A stretch of DNA of 64,000 nt from contig NZ_VUOC01000001.1 in the NCBI RefSeq assembly GCF_008386695.1, forward strand, positions 1,721,813-1,785,812, read 5' to 3'. The stretch is from Chitinophaga agrisoli (lineage in GTDB: Bacteria; Bacteroidota; Bacteroidia; Chitinophagales; Chitinophagaceae). The notes under the pieces were generated by a model, which had not been told where the DNA came from, ran no database searches, and saw only the letters and a program-made list of their open reading frames with translations. The position numbers were made by a program, and so were the translations under genes. Positions 38,686 to 46,906 of this stretch are shown piece by piece. Positions within the stretch are counted from its first letter, which is position 1. Each line of letters opens with the position of its first letter.

Positions 38686-39150
38686 GTGAAAACAAGCGAT
38701 ATTGCCATATTAAAAGGAATACATCCAGGATTTGTGTTAGAACGCGAGCTTAAAAAGAGGAATCTCGCTAAGGGTCCGTTTGCCCTGTCTTTGCAGGAGT
38801 TCCCCCAGACCTTGGGTGCGATCACTAATGGCAAGCGTAAAATGAATACAGCGCTTGCATTGAAAATAGAACGTGCTCTGGGGATTGAAGAAGGTTTTTT
38901 CATGATCTTACAGGTATATTATGATATCCAGGAAGAAAAACGAAAACAAGAGACTAAGGCCATCCCTGACTTAACAAAATTAAGGCCGGGGCTTTTTTGG
39001 GACACCAAGATAGAAACACTGGATTGGCAACGATATAAAGAGGCTGTTATCAAAAGAATATTTGAGCGGGGTGATGATGTGGAAAAAGCGGAGATTACTC
39101 GTTTTTACGGAAAAAATATAATAGATCAGGTGTTGAAGGCTAGCCATTAA
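38686..39150 (+). CDS. HigA/XRE-type HTH antitoxin-like protein
   Basis: A 154-residue protein with an N-terminal HTH of the HigA type (GIHPGFVLERELKKRN...FALSLQEFPQTLGAITNGKRKMNTALALKIERALGIEEGFFM, residues about 11-75) and a C-terminal extension ending in KRIFERGDDVEKAEITRFYG. This pattern belongs to Bacteroidota antitoxins that normally precede an AbiEii-like nucleotidyltransferase toxin. It uses a GTG start. A TATATTTG -7-like element lies at 38674-38681, so the leader would be extremely short. The gene is AT-richer than its neighbours, which suggests transfer. Its toxin partner is reduced to a remnant, so this is an orphan antitoxin or a free DNA-binding regulator. Confidence 0.8.
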   Translation: MKTSDIAILKGIHPGFVLERELKKRNLAKGPFALSLQEFPQTLGAITNGKRKMNTALALKIERALGIEEGFFMILQVYYDIQEEKRKQETKAIPDLTKLRPGLFWDTKIETLDWQRYKEAVIKRIFERGDDVEKAEITRFYGKNIIDQVLKASH

Positions 39151-39160
39151 AATCAGAATA

Positions 39161-39410
39161 ATGAATAAACCATTGTATTGGAACACCATCTCCCAATTAT
39201 CATGAATTGTTGGATCACTATCCATTAACACAAATGATGCAATTACATGAACAACGCTACCCCTATAGCCATGATGCTGATGTGATAAAAGCGAACCTTA
39301 CCAAATTTGCAATGGCGGATAAAGATTTTGATCCCCAGTGTCTAAAAGGTAAACATTGGGAGTTGATTAAATTGGATATAATAGATGAGGTAAGGAAGCA
39401 GTTTACCTGA
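39161..39410 (+). pseudogene. Remnant of an AbiEii/AbiGii-like nucleotidyltransferase toxin (internal deletion)
   Basis: An ATG at 39161 opens a frame that reads MNKPLYWNTISQLS and stops at 39203. The opening resembles the start of these toxins (LYWNT.S). A second frame, shifted and readable from about 39198, continues as YHELLDHYPLTQMMQLHEQ and ends KGKHWELIKLDIIDEVRKQFT at 39410, like the C-terminus of the same family. The nucleotidyltransferase core, normally some 150 residues or more, is missing between them and the two parts are out of frame. It sits 10 nt after the antitoxin-like gene, where the toxin belongs. The family assignment rests on these two ends only. Confidence 0.62.
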
Positions 39411-39717
39411 TCATATTTCCAACTTGACGTTATTCTCTTGCCAACTTTTCCAATTTAGCACCTCCATCACCAACCCCTCCCAAACCCTCACCCACACGCG
39501 TTTTCCTTATCTCGTAAATTCTTTTCCGCTTTCGATTACACCACTCAACTCCAATATCGCAAATTTGCAACGCTTAGTTAAACCATAAGCACTGTAGTAC
39601 GCGACGGAATATTTTCCCGTCGCACAACGCTGGTATTTTACTCCGGAATACCAGCGTTAGAAAACCCTTAATCAACAGATAGAGACCCTCAACATTTACG
39701 TTAAAAATTTTAATCGT
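39411..39717 (+). promoter_or_regulatory. Control region and structured leader of the siderophore operon
   Basis: No gene is seen in these 307 nt. A palindrome GCAAATTTGC (39559-39568) overlaps CAAATTTG, one mismatch from the TAnnTTTG element. Two perfect hairpins follow: GCGACGG/CCGTCGC (39601-39607 with 39617-39623) and AACGCTGGTATT/AATACCAGCGTT (39626-39637 with 39647-39658), each with a 9-nt loop. They end 59 nt before the first start codon. No T-tract follows. An obvious Fur-type site was not recognised. Confidence 0.5.
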
Positions 39718-40854
39718 ATGAGACCCGTAGACACAGCGCCCACCATTAGCCCAGGTAGACAGTCCATGTCCATATCAGCCAACCTCGCTGATACGCCGCC
39801 TTTACAGCCGCTGATCATCGATGTAACAGAAGAGGAAAGACTGGAAATTACCTACGTCGGAAAAAAGCTAAAAAGGAAATACAAAGGCTACGAAAACCCC
39901 GAGTTCGTCGCCATGTTACACCTCAATGCGTATACGTTATTGCCGGAACGTATTGCCACGGTGCTCAGTAGTTTCGGTACAGATTTTTCCGCACAACAGT
40001 ATGGCGCCATCATACTGCGTGGGCTGGTAGAGATAGGGCAGGCGGAGCTAGGCCCCACGCCGCCCTCCTGGCAGGAAACAGATTATAATAAGATCGTCGA
40101 ATACGGTTTTATTTCCTCCCTGTTGCATGGCGCCGTACCTTCCAAACCAGTAGAGTACTATGCGCAAAGAAAAGGTGGGGGCCTTATGCATGCCATCATT
40201 CCGGATGAGAAGATGAGCCATACACAAACCGGCTCCGGCTCGCGCACAGACTTATTTGTGCATACGGAAGACGCTTTCCTGTACAATGCGGCAGACTTCC
40301 TTAGCTTTTTATTCCTGCGCAATGAAGAGCGCGTGCCGTCCACTTTATACTCCATACGCTCGCACGGCAGGCCAAATGCCAGGATGCAGGAACTATTCAA
40401 ACCCATCTACAAATGTCCCAAGGATGCCAACTATGAGGCGGATGATGCCATCAGCGAAGCCACCCGTACCTCCATCCTGTATGGGAACGAAGCCGCTCCC
40501 TTCATGCGTTTTGATGCCGCAGAACAGATTTACAACGAGCAGGCAGACCAGGACCCGGAGGCCCTGCGCAATCTCGTGTACTTCTGGGAAGAGGCCAGGG
40601 AATTGATCTATAACGATTTTATCCCGGAGTCTGGGGATCTTATCTTCGTCAACAATCACCTGTGCGCACACGGGCGTAATGCTTTCCTGGCCGGATTCAG
40701 GGAAGAATACGGTCAGCTGGTGAAATGCGAGCGCCGTATCATGTTACGGATGATGAGCAAGACCAGTTTGATCAACATCCGCGCAGTCACCCACCCGGAG
40801 AACCCATATCTCATCATGGAAGAGCACTACGGTAAAATATACCGCACTGCCTGA
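39718..40854 (+). CDS. 2-oxoglutarate/Fe(II) oxygenase, clavaminate-synthase/AsnO-like
   Basis: A 378-residue oxygenase of the TauD/clavaminate synthase type. The iron ligands are H182 and E184 (FVHTEDAF) and distal H318 (LCAHGRNAF), the HxE...H pattern seen in amino-acid hydroxylases such as VioC, AsnO and clavaminate synthase, where Glu replaces the usual Asp. A basic residue about 14 positions further (GFREEYG) could bind 2-oxoglutarate. It is the first gene of the siderophore operon, so it probably hydroxylates an amino-acid building block (a beta-hydroxy acid would add a metal ligand); the substrate is unknown. The next gene begins 39 nt downstream. Confidence 0.8.
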   Translation: MRPVDTAPTISPGRQSMSISANLADTPPLQPLIIDVTEEERLEITYVGKKLKRKYKGYENPEFVAMLHLNAYTLLPERIATVLSSFGTDFSAQQYGAIILRGLVEIGQAELGPTPPSWQETDYNKIVEYGFISSLLHGAVPSKPVEYYAQRKGGGLMHAIIPDEKMSHTQTGSGSRTDLFVHTEDAFLYNAADFLSFLFLRNEERVPSTLYSIRSHGRPNARMQELFKPIYKCPKDANYEADDAISEATRTSILYGNEAAPFMRFDAAEQIYNEQADQDPEALRNLVYFWEEARELIYNDFIPESGDLIFVNNHLCAHGRNAFLAGFREEYGQLVKCERRIMLRMMSKTSLINIRAVTHPENPYLIMEEHYGKIYRTA

Positions 40855-40893
40855 GCAAACCTTTAACCAAACCCGGAAAATTAAACCCAACAT

Positions 40894-42414
40894 ATGAGTA
40901 CTACAGCATATGCAGGCCCACAGCCTGTACAGGATCGCTTATTGCCTGTAAAAGAAACCTATAAAGATATTTTTCACGAAGGCGCCGCCGCGGAGTATGA
41001 AAAAGCAATGGCCGGCGCGCGCGAGCTGGTGCTCAATTTCTTGCAACACAACCGCCAGCCTTTCAGCGGCGTCTCCGCTGCAGAGTTGAAAGCAGCATTT
41101 GCGGCCGTAGACTTTGATACCCCGCTGCCAGACTATGACAGCCTGTTTAATGAAGTACAGGAACTCTATGTAAAACATGCTACCGCCTTTCATCTCCCCG
41201 CATACATTGCACATCTCAATTGCCCGGTAGTAATACCGGCGGTAGCCGCAGAGGTATTGATCGCTGCCATCAACTCCTCCCAGGATACCTGGGACCAAAG
41301 CGCCGGTGGCACATTGATGGAACAGCAGCTGATCAGCTGGACAGCCCGCGAAATTGGTTTTGGTCCGCTGGCAGACGGCGTATTTACCGCCGGTGGTTCC
41401 CAAAGTAACCTCATGGGCCTCCTGCTGGCAAGAGATTATTATGCCGCTACACACGGCAATCATAATATCAAACAACATGGCCTGCCTGTGGATGCTTCCC
41501 GTTATCGCATCTTCCTCTCAGAGAAAGCGCATTTCAGCAATCACAAAGGCGCTGCTTTATTGGGCCTGGGTGAGCAGGCGCTGGTAGAGATAAAAACGGA
41601 TGAGCGTTTCCGCATGGATCCCGAACTGCTGGAAGCGGCCATTATCCGCGAGCTGCAACAGGGCAATATCCCCATTGCCATTGTAGCCACTGCCGGCACT
41701 ACAGACTTTGGTAACCTGGATCCACTGGCAGAAGCAGGCCGGTTAGCTGCCAAATACAACCTATGGTACCATATAGATGCAGCCTACGGTTGTGGCTTGC
41801 TGCTCACGGAAAAATACCGCAGCCTGCTCAACGGTATAGAAACAGCGCACTCCGTGACCATTGACTATCATAAATCATTCTTTCAGCCCATCAGCAGCAG
41901 TGCATTCATCGTAAAGGATAAACAGTACCTGCGGCTCTTGCGTATGCATGTGGATTACCTCAATCCCAAGGATGAGGATTACGATGATCTCAACCAGATC
42001 AATAAATCCATTATGCAAAGCACCCGCCGGTTTGATGCTTTAAAGCTATGGTGCACGCTCCGTTTAATGGGAAAACAGCAATTAGGCGTTTATACAGAAA
42101 CCATTATAGAAACGGCAGAAAAGGCCGCAGAAGTAATTGCGCTGGACCCGGAATTAGAATTGCTTAGTTATTCAGATATGGGCGTGATCCTGTTCCGTTA
42201 TGCGCCGGAGTCGCATAAAACAGCAGACCTGGATGCCCTGAACCAATACATAAAAAAAGCTATGTTCAACAGCGGCAAAGTGCTGGTGGCCAGTACCCGG
42301 GTAAATGGCGTCTTCCATCTCAAGTTTACCATGCTCAATCCATTGACCACGCTGGATGATGTACACTTCATCCTCCGTACCATTAAACAACACGGTGCTG
42401 CCTGGCGCCGCTAA
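40894..42414 (+). CDS. PLP-dependent amino-acid decarboxylase (group II, DesA/diaminobutyrate decarboxylase-like)
   Basis: A 506-residue PLP enzyme of the aromatic-L-amino-acid/glutamate decarboxylase family. The cofactor site is clear: TAGTTDFGNLDP, HIDAAYGCGLLL and the lysine K327 in DYHKSFFQP. Length and motifs fit DesA of desferrioxamine and the diaminobutyrate decarboxylases of other NIS pathways, which make the diamine (cadaverine, putrescine or diaminopropane) used as backbone. The amino-acid substrate cannot be read from the sequence. It is followed after 11 nt by the first NIS synthetase. Confidence 0.9.
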   Translation: MSTTAYAGPQPVQDRLLPVKETYKDIFHEGAAAEYEKAMAGARELVLNFLQHNRQPFSGVSAAELKAAFAAVDFDTPLPDYDSLFNEVQELYVKHATAFHLPAYIAHLNCPVVIPAVAAEVLIAAINSSQDTWDQSAGGTLMEQQLISWTAREIGFGPLADGVFTAGGSQSNLMGLLLARDYYAATHGNHNIKQHGLPVDASRYRIFLSEKAHFSNHKGAALLGLGEQALVEIKTDERFRMDPELLEAAIIRELQQGNIPIAIVATAGTTDFGNLDPLAEAGRLAAKYNLWYHIDAAYGCGLLLTEKYRSLLNGIETAHSVTIDYHKSFFQPISSSAFIVKDKQYLRLLRMHVDYLNPKDEDYDDLNQINKSIMQSTRRFDALKLWCTLRLMGKQQLGVYTETIIETAEKAAEVIALDPELELLSYSDMGVILFRYAPESHKTADLDALNQYIKKAMFNSGKVLVASTRVNGVFHLKFTMLNPLTTLDDVHFILRTIKQHGAAWRR

Positions 42415-42425
42415 AACCCAATAAT

Positions 42426-44252
42426 ATGATTCAGGAATCCATCAATAGGTCCGCCGCCGAAGCCGTTGCCCACCTGCAGCCGGAAACATGGGCCAGGGTA
42501 AACCGCCTGCTCCTCCGTAAGATCATCGCGGAATTTGCACATGAGCTGCTGATCACGCCTGTACTGGAACATACCCAGGCCGGCTGGGGACAGTACACCT
42601 TATCGCCCGCGGAAGCTATTACCTATCGTTTCAGCGCAAAGCTGTTAAGCCTCGACCATTGGTTTATAGATACTGCCTCCATTGAAAAGCAGGTAAATGG
42701 CGTCCTGGCAAACCTGGATGCCGTACATTTCATCACAGAGTTCAGCGAACAGCTGGGTTTTGATCCGGTGTTATTGCCCACCTATATGGAGGAGATCATC
42801 AGCACCTTATATGGCAGTGCGTACATGCACACCTATAATACAACTACCGTAACGGAATTAACCCAGGCAGACTACCAGGATATAGAGCACGCCATGATGG
42901 CCGGGCACCCCTGTTTTGTCGCCAACAACGGCCGTATAGGATACGATACGGTAGACTATCGCAAATACGCGCCGGAGGCCGCCACGCCCTTTCCCGTTAT
43001 ATGGCTGGCCGGCCACAAAAGCAGAACGGTATTCACCGCCATCGATCCCCTGGATTATGAACAGGTGCTGCAACAGGAACTGGATGCAGATACCCTGGCG
43101 GAGTTTAACGGCATACTTACCGCAAAAGGATTAACCCCCGCAGATTATTATTTCATGCCTACCCATCCCTGGCAATGGTATAACAAGCTGGCCAGCATCT
43201 TTGCGCCGGATATTGCTGCCAACTACCTCGTATGCCTGAGATACGGCAAGGATCAGTATCTGCCACAGCAATCCGTACGCACCCTGTTTAATGTAAGTTC
43301 CCCGGCGCGCTTTTACGTAAAATCTGCCCTCTCCATATTGAACATGGGCTTTATGCGCGGTCTCTCGCCTTATTACATGCGTACCACGCCCGGTATCAAT
43401 GAATGGGTGAGCGCCCTTATAGAAGGAGACGCTTACCTGCAGCAGAAAGGTTTTACCATGCTTAAGGAGGCCGCTACCATGGGCTATACCAATCATTACT
43501 TTGAGGCGGCCATTAAAACAGAAAGCGCGTATAAGAAAATGCTGGCTACCCTCTGGCGCGAAAGCCCCATGACAAAACTCCAGCCCGGCCAGCGTTTAAT
43601 GACCATGGCCGCCCTGCTGCATATAGATGCCCACGGCCAGGCCATGCTACCGGCGCTGATCAAAGCTTCCGGCCTGGATATCACCACCTGGTTGCAGCAG
43701 TATATGGATTGTTACCTCAGTCCCTTGCTGCATTGTTTCTATTACTACGACCTGCGCTTTATGCCGCATGGGGAGAACGTAATACTGGTATTGGAAAACA
43801 ACGTCCCCGTAAGGGCTATCATGAAGGATATAGCAGAGGAGGTGGCCATCGTGAACAGCGGGCTGCAGCTGCCGGAAAACGTACAACGTATCGTCATCCC
43901 GGTACCGGAAGAGCTGAAGATCCTTTCCATCTTCACCCAGATCTTTGACTGCTTCTTCCGTTTTGTAGCACACATCCTGGTGGAGCATGCAGACTATCCG
44001 GAAGAGAAATTCTGGGCGCTGGCGGCAGATTGTATCCTGCAATACCAGCAGCTGCATCCGGAATTGGAAGATAAATTCCAACGCAGTAACCTGTTTGCGG
44101 AAGAGATCATCAAAACCTGTTTAAACCGCCTGCAGATCCATAATAACCAGCGGATGATAGAGCCCAGCAATCCTTTTAAGAGCCAGCAGTTTGCCGGCAC
44201 ATTTAAGAACCCGTTGGCAGCCTTTAAGCCTAAACAGGTGCCGGTTATTTAA
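42426..44252 (+). CDS. IucA/IucC-family (NIS) siderophore synthetase 1
   Basis: A 608-residue NRPS-independent siderophore synthetase, which activates a carboxylate with ATP and joins it to an amine or hydroxylamine. Family landmarks: N-terminal RKIIAEFAHELL, EHAMMAGHPCFVANNGRIG (about 155-175), HPWQWYNKLASIFAPDI with H247, KSALSILNMGFMRGLSPYYMRTT, and in the C-terminal FhuF-like part MPHGENVILVLEN with VPVRAIMKDIAEEV. Length matches DesD and AlcC. It is clearly paralogous to the next gene; both lie in the same operon 18 nt apart, suggesting two successive couplings or different acyl donors. Confidence 0.95.
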   Translation: MIQESINRSAAEAVAHLQPETWARVNRLLLRKIIAEFAHELLITPVLEHTQAGWGQYTLSPAEAITYRFSAKLLSLDHWFIDTASIEKQVNGVLANLDAVHFITEFSEQLGFDPVLLPTYMEEIISTLYGSAYMHTYNTTTVTELTQADYQDIEHAMMAGHPCFVANNGRIGYDTVDYRKYAPEAATPFPVIWLAGHKSRTVFTAIDPLDYEQVLQQELDADTLAEFNGILTAKGLTPADYYFMPTHPWQWYNKLASIFAPDIAANYLVCLRYGKDQYLPQQSVRTLFNVSSPARFYVKSALSILNMGFMRGLSPYYMRTTPGINEWVSALIEGDAYLQQKGFTMLKEAATMGYTNHYFEAAIKTESAYKKMLATLWRESPMTKLQPGQRLMTMAALLHIDAHGQAMLPALIKASGLDITTWLQQYMDCYLSPLLHCFYYYDLRFMPHGENVILVLENNVPVRAIMKDIAEEVAIVNSGLQLPENVQRIVIPVPEELKILSIFTQIFDCFFRFVAHILVEHADYPEEKFWALAADCILQYQQLHPELEDKFQRSNLFAEEIIKTCLNRLQIHNNQRMIEPSNPFKSQQFAGTFKNPLAAFKPKQVPVI

Positions 44253-44270
44253 CAACTAAAAACCATTTAC

Positions 44271-46097
44271 ATGTTTAATCCAGTTAGTCCCCGGGATGCA
44301 GTGGCCCACCTGCAACCGGATATATGGGCCAGCGTTAACCGCCTGCATATACGTAAAATGATCGCAGAATACGCGCATGAGCAGATTATCCAGCCTTCCT
44401 ACAGGCATGTAAAGGAGGGATGGGTATGTTATGTGCTCAAACCGGATCTGCCAGATATAGAATACCGTTTTCGCGCCAGGGTCCTGCGCCTGCATCATTG
44501 GTACATCCTTACGGAGTCCATCGAAAAGCTGGTGAACGGCCAGCCCGTGCCGCTGGATGCCCTGGCCTTTATCGTAGAGTTCAGTGAACAACTCAATATG
44601 GATCCCGCCCTGCTGCCCGTGTATATGGAAGAAGTAGCCGCCACGTTATATGGTAGCGCCTATATGCACGCGCAGGGCGGCCCATCATCCGCCCAATTGG
44701 CAGCCGCGGGTTACCAGGAGATAGAGCACGCCATGACCGGTCACCCCCGCTTTATTGCCAACAACGGGCGCGTAGGTTTTGATGCAGCAGACTATCGCAG
44801 CTTTGCGCCAGAGGCCGCGGAGCCATTCGCTTTGTTATGGCTGGCCGGGCACAGGCAATGCACAGAGTTCACCAGCATAGCGCCGCTGGATTATGCCAGC
44901 GTACTGCAGCAGGAGCTGGGCGATACAGCAGATGCCTTTAACGCCATGCTTGAAGCTAAAGGCCTGAACCCGGCCGATTATATCTTTATGCCCGTACATC
45001 CCTGGCAATGGTATAACAAACTGGCCGGCATCTTTGCGCCGGACATCGCCGCGCAGCGGCTGGTATTATTAGGCTACGGACAGGATCAGTATCTACCCCA
45101 GCAATCCATCCGCACTTTCTTCAATATAGATCAGCCGCAGAAATACTACGTAAAAACGGCCCTCTCTATTCTAAATATGGGATATGTGCGTGGCCTGTCC
45201 CCCTACTTCATGCGCACCACTCCCGTGATCAACGAATGGGTTTATAACGTGGTAGAGCAGGATCCCTACTTGCAGGAAACGGGCTTCTGCACCCTGCGGG
45301 AAATAGCCACTACCGGGTATGCTAACCACTACTACGAAACCGCCACAAAAACGGATAACCCATACAAGAAAATGCTGGCATCCCTCTGGCGGGAAAGCCC
45401 TTTATCTAAAATAAAACAAGGCCAGCGCCTCGCTACCATGGCCGCCCTGCTGCATGTGGATCCTCAGGGTATTGCCCTGCTCCCGGAGTTCATCAGGTTA
45501 TCCGGGCTGGATGCGGAACAATGGCTCCGCCAATACATCCACTGTTATATGAGCCCCTTGCTGCACTGCTTCTACCAGTATGATATGGTATTTATGCCGC
45601 ATGGGGAAAACATTATCCTGGTACTGGAAAACCATGTACCGGTACGCGCCATCATGAAGGACATAGGAGAGGAGGTATCGGTCATCAATACAGACGCAGC
45701 GCTGCCGGAGGCCGCCGCCCGCCTGCATGTGACCGTACCGGACAATGTAAAGACCCTGCCGCTGTTCACCCAGATCTTCGACGGCATCTTCCGTTTCATA
45801 GCGGCCATCCTGGTAGAGCATATGGATTTCCAGGAACAACGTTTCTGGGAACTGGTGGCCAATGTAGTGCAGGAGTACCAGCAACGGCATCCGCAGCTGG
45901 CGCACAAGTTCCTGCAATATGACCTGTTTGTGCCGGAGATCAGCCCGGATGCGCTCAACCGTTTACAGATCAGCAACAACCGTCAGCTACGCAACAGGGC
46001 CAACCCTTTTGATGTGCCTTCTGTTGGTAAGCTGGATAACCCGATCGCCGCTTTCAAAACATCTGCGTACGCTAAACTGGCCCTGGTAAATGAATAA
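44271..46097 (+). CDS. IucA/IucC-family (NIS) siderophore synthetase 2
   Basis: A 608-residue paralogue of the preceding gene, with the same landmarks in the same order: RKMIAEYAHEQI, IEHAMTGHPRFIANNGRVG, HPWQWYNKLAGIFAPDI with H243, KTALSILNMGYVRGLSPYFMRTT, MPHGENIILVLEN and VPVRAIMKDIGEEV. The identical length and adjacent position show an ancient tandem duplication followed by divergence. The catalytic motifs are intact in both copies, so both are probably active. The last 8 nt overlap the creatininase-family gene. Confidence 0.95.
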   Translation: MFNPVSPRDAVAHLQPDIWASVNRLHIRKMIAEYAHEQIIQPSYRHVKEGWVCYVLKPDLPDIEYRFRARVLRLHHWYILTESIEKLVNGQPVPLDALAFIVEFSEQLNMDPALLPVYMEEVAATLYGSAYMHAQGGPSSAQLAAAGYQEIEHAMTGHPRFIANNGRVGFDAADYRSFAPEAAEPFALLWLAGHRQCTEFTSIAPLDYASVLQQELGDTADAFNAMLEAKGLNPADYIFMPVHPWQWYNKLAGIFAPDIAAQRLVLLGYGQDQYLPQQSIRTFFNIDQPQKYYVKTALSILNMGYVRGLSPYFMRTTPVINEWVYNVVEQDPYLQETGFCTLREIATTGYANHYYETATKTDNPYKKMLASLWRESPLSKIKQGQRLATMAALLHVDPQGIALLPEFIRLSGLDAEQWLRQYIHCYMSPLLHCFYQYDMVFMPHGENIILVLENHVPVRAIMKDIGEEVSVINTDAALPEAAARLHVTVPDNVKTLPLFTQIFDGIFRFIAAILVEHMDFQEQRFWELVANVVQEYQQRHPQLAHKFLQYDLFVPEISPDALNRLQISNNRQLRNRANPFDVPSVGKLDNPIAAFKTSAYAKLALVNE

Positions 46098-46902
46098 GCA
46101 ATTAAAAACTTGTATCGGGATTTTACTACTGATGGCCATTCATACCTCCGGCCACGCCCAGGGCAAACCAACTGTGTTAATAGAAGAGCTCACCTCCCGT
46201 GAGCTGGCTGCCCGTATAGACGGTGGCGCTACCACGGTGCTGATCTTCAGCGGTGGTACAGAAGCTTCCGGCCCGCATCTGGCGCTGGGCAAACACAACT
46301 ACCGGGTATACCGCTACGCGGCGCAGATAGCAGACAGTATAGGCAATACCCTCGTAGCGCCGGTCCTTCCCTTTGCGCCTAACAGCCCGGTACTGGAGCG
46401 TTTTCCCGGCACCATCTCCCTTAGCGATCAAACCTTTGCAAACGTAAATGAGCAGATCGCCCGCAGTATGGCGGCAGCTGGCTTCCGCTACATTATCCTG
46501 ATGAGCGATCACTTTAACAGCCAGCGCCCGCTTAAATTATTAGCCGCCCGCCTGGATAGCGCCTTAGCGCCTAAAGGCATACGGGTGCTTTTTTCCGGCG
46601 ATGGTTATGCAAAGGCAAGGGCACAGATAGAAACGGGCATTGCACAACAAGGCCAGGTACCTGGTGGCCACGGCGGCTTATGGGATACGGCGGAAACCTG
46701 GGCCGTAATACCAGCCGCCATACGTACGGCCTACCTCGCGCCGGGCGATACCACCCAACATGGCAATGGGCCCCTGGATGCTGCCGGCGTGTCCGGAGAT
46801 CCCTGCCTCGCTACACCGGAACTGGGGCGCCGCTTTGGCCAGTTAAGGGTACAGCTGGCAGTACAGGAGATCCGCGATTGGTTAAAACAAGTAAAAAATT
46901 AA
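46090..46902 (+). CDS. Exported creatininase-family amidohydrolase-like protein
   Basis: A 270-residue protein with a signal peptide (MNKQLKTCIGILLLMAIHTSGHAQ) and a creatininase fold. The motif that normally reads E-x-HGPHLPL-x-TD is here TEASGPHLALGKHN: the first His is Ser and the TD is replaced by KH. The second motif is GGHGGLWDTAETW. Exported creatininase homologues with this altered motif exist as a subgroup, but their reaction is unknown to me. The gene starts inside the end of the second NIS synthetase and is followed after 4 nt by the acyltransferase, so it belongs to the siderophore operon. It may mature, hydrolyse or recycle the siderophore in the periplasm; this is inference. Confidence 0.75.
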   Translation: MNKQLKTCIGILLLMAIHTSGHAQGKPTVLIEELTSRELAARIDGGATTVLIFSGGTEASGPHLALGKHNYRVYRYAAQIADSIGNTLVAPVLPFAPNSPVLERFPGTISLSDQTFANVNEQIARSMAAAGFRYIILMSDHFNSQRPLKLLAARLDSALAPKGIRVLFSGDGYAKARAQIETGIAQQGQVPGGHGGLWDTAETWAVIPAAIRTAYLAPGDTTQHGNGPLDAAGVSGDPCLATPELGRRFGQLRVQLAVQEIRDWLKQVKN

Positions 46903-46906
46903 AAGC

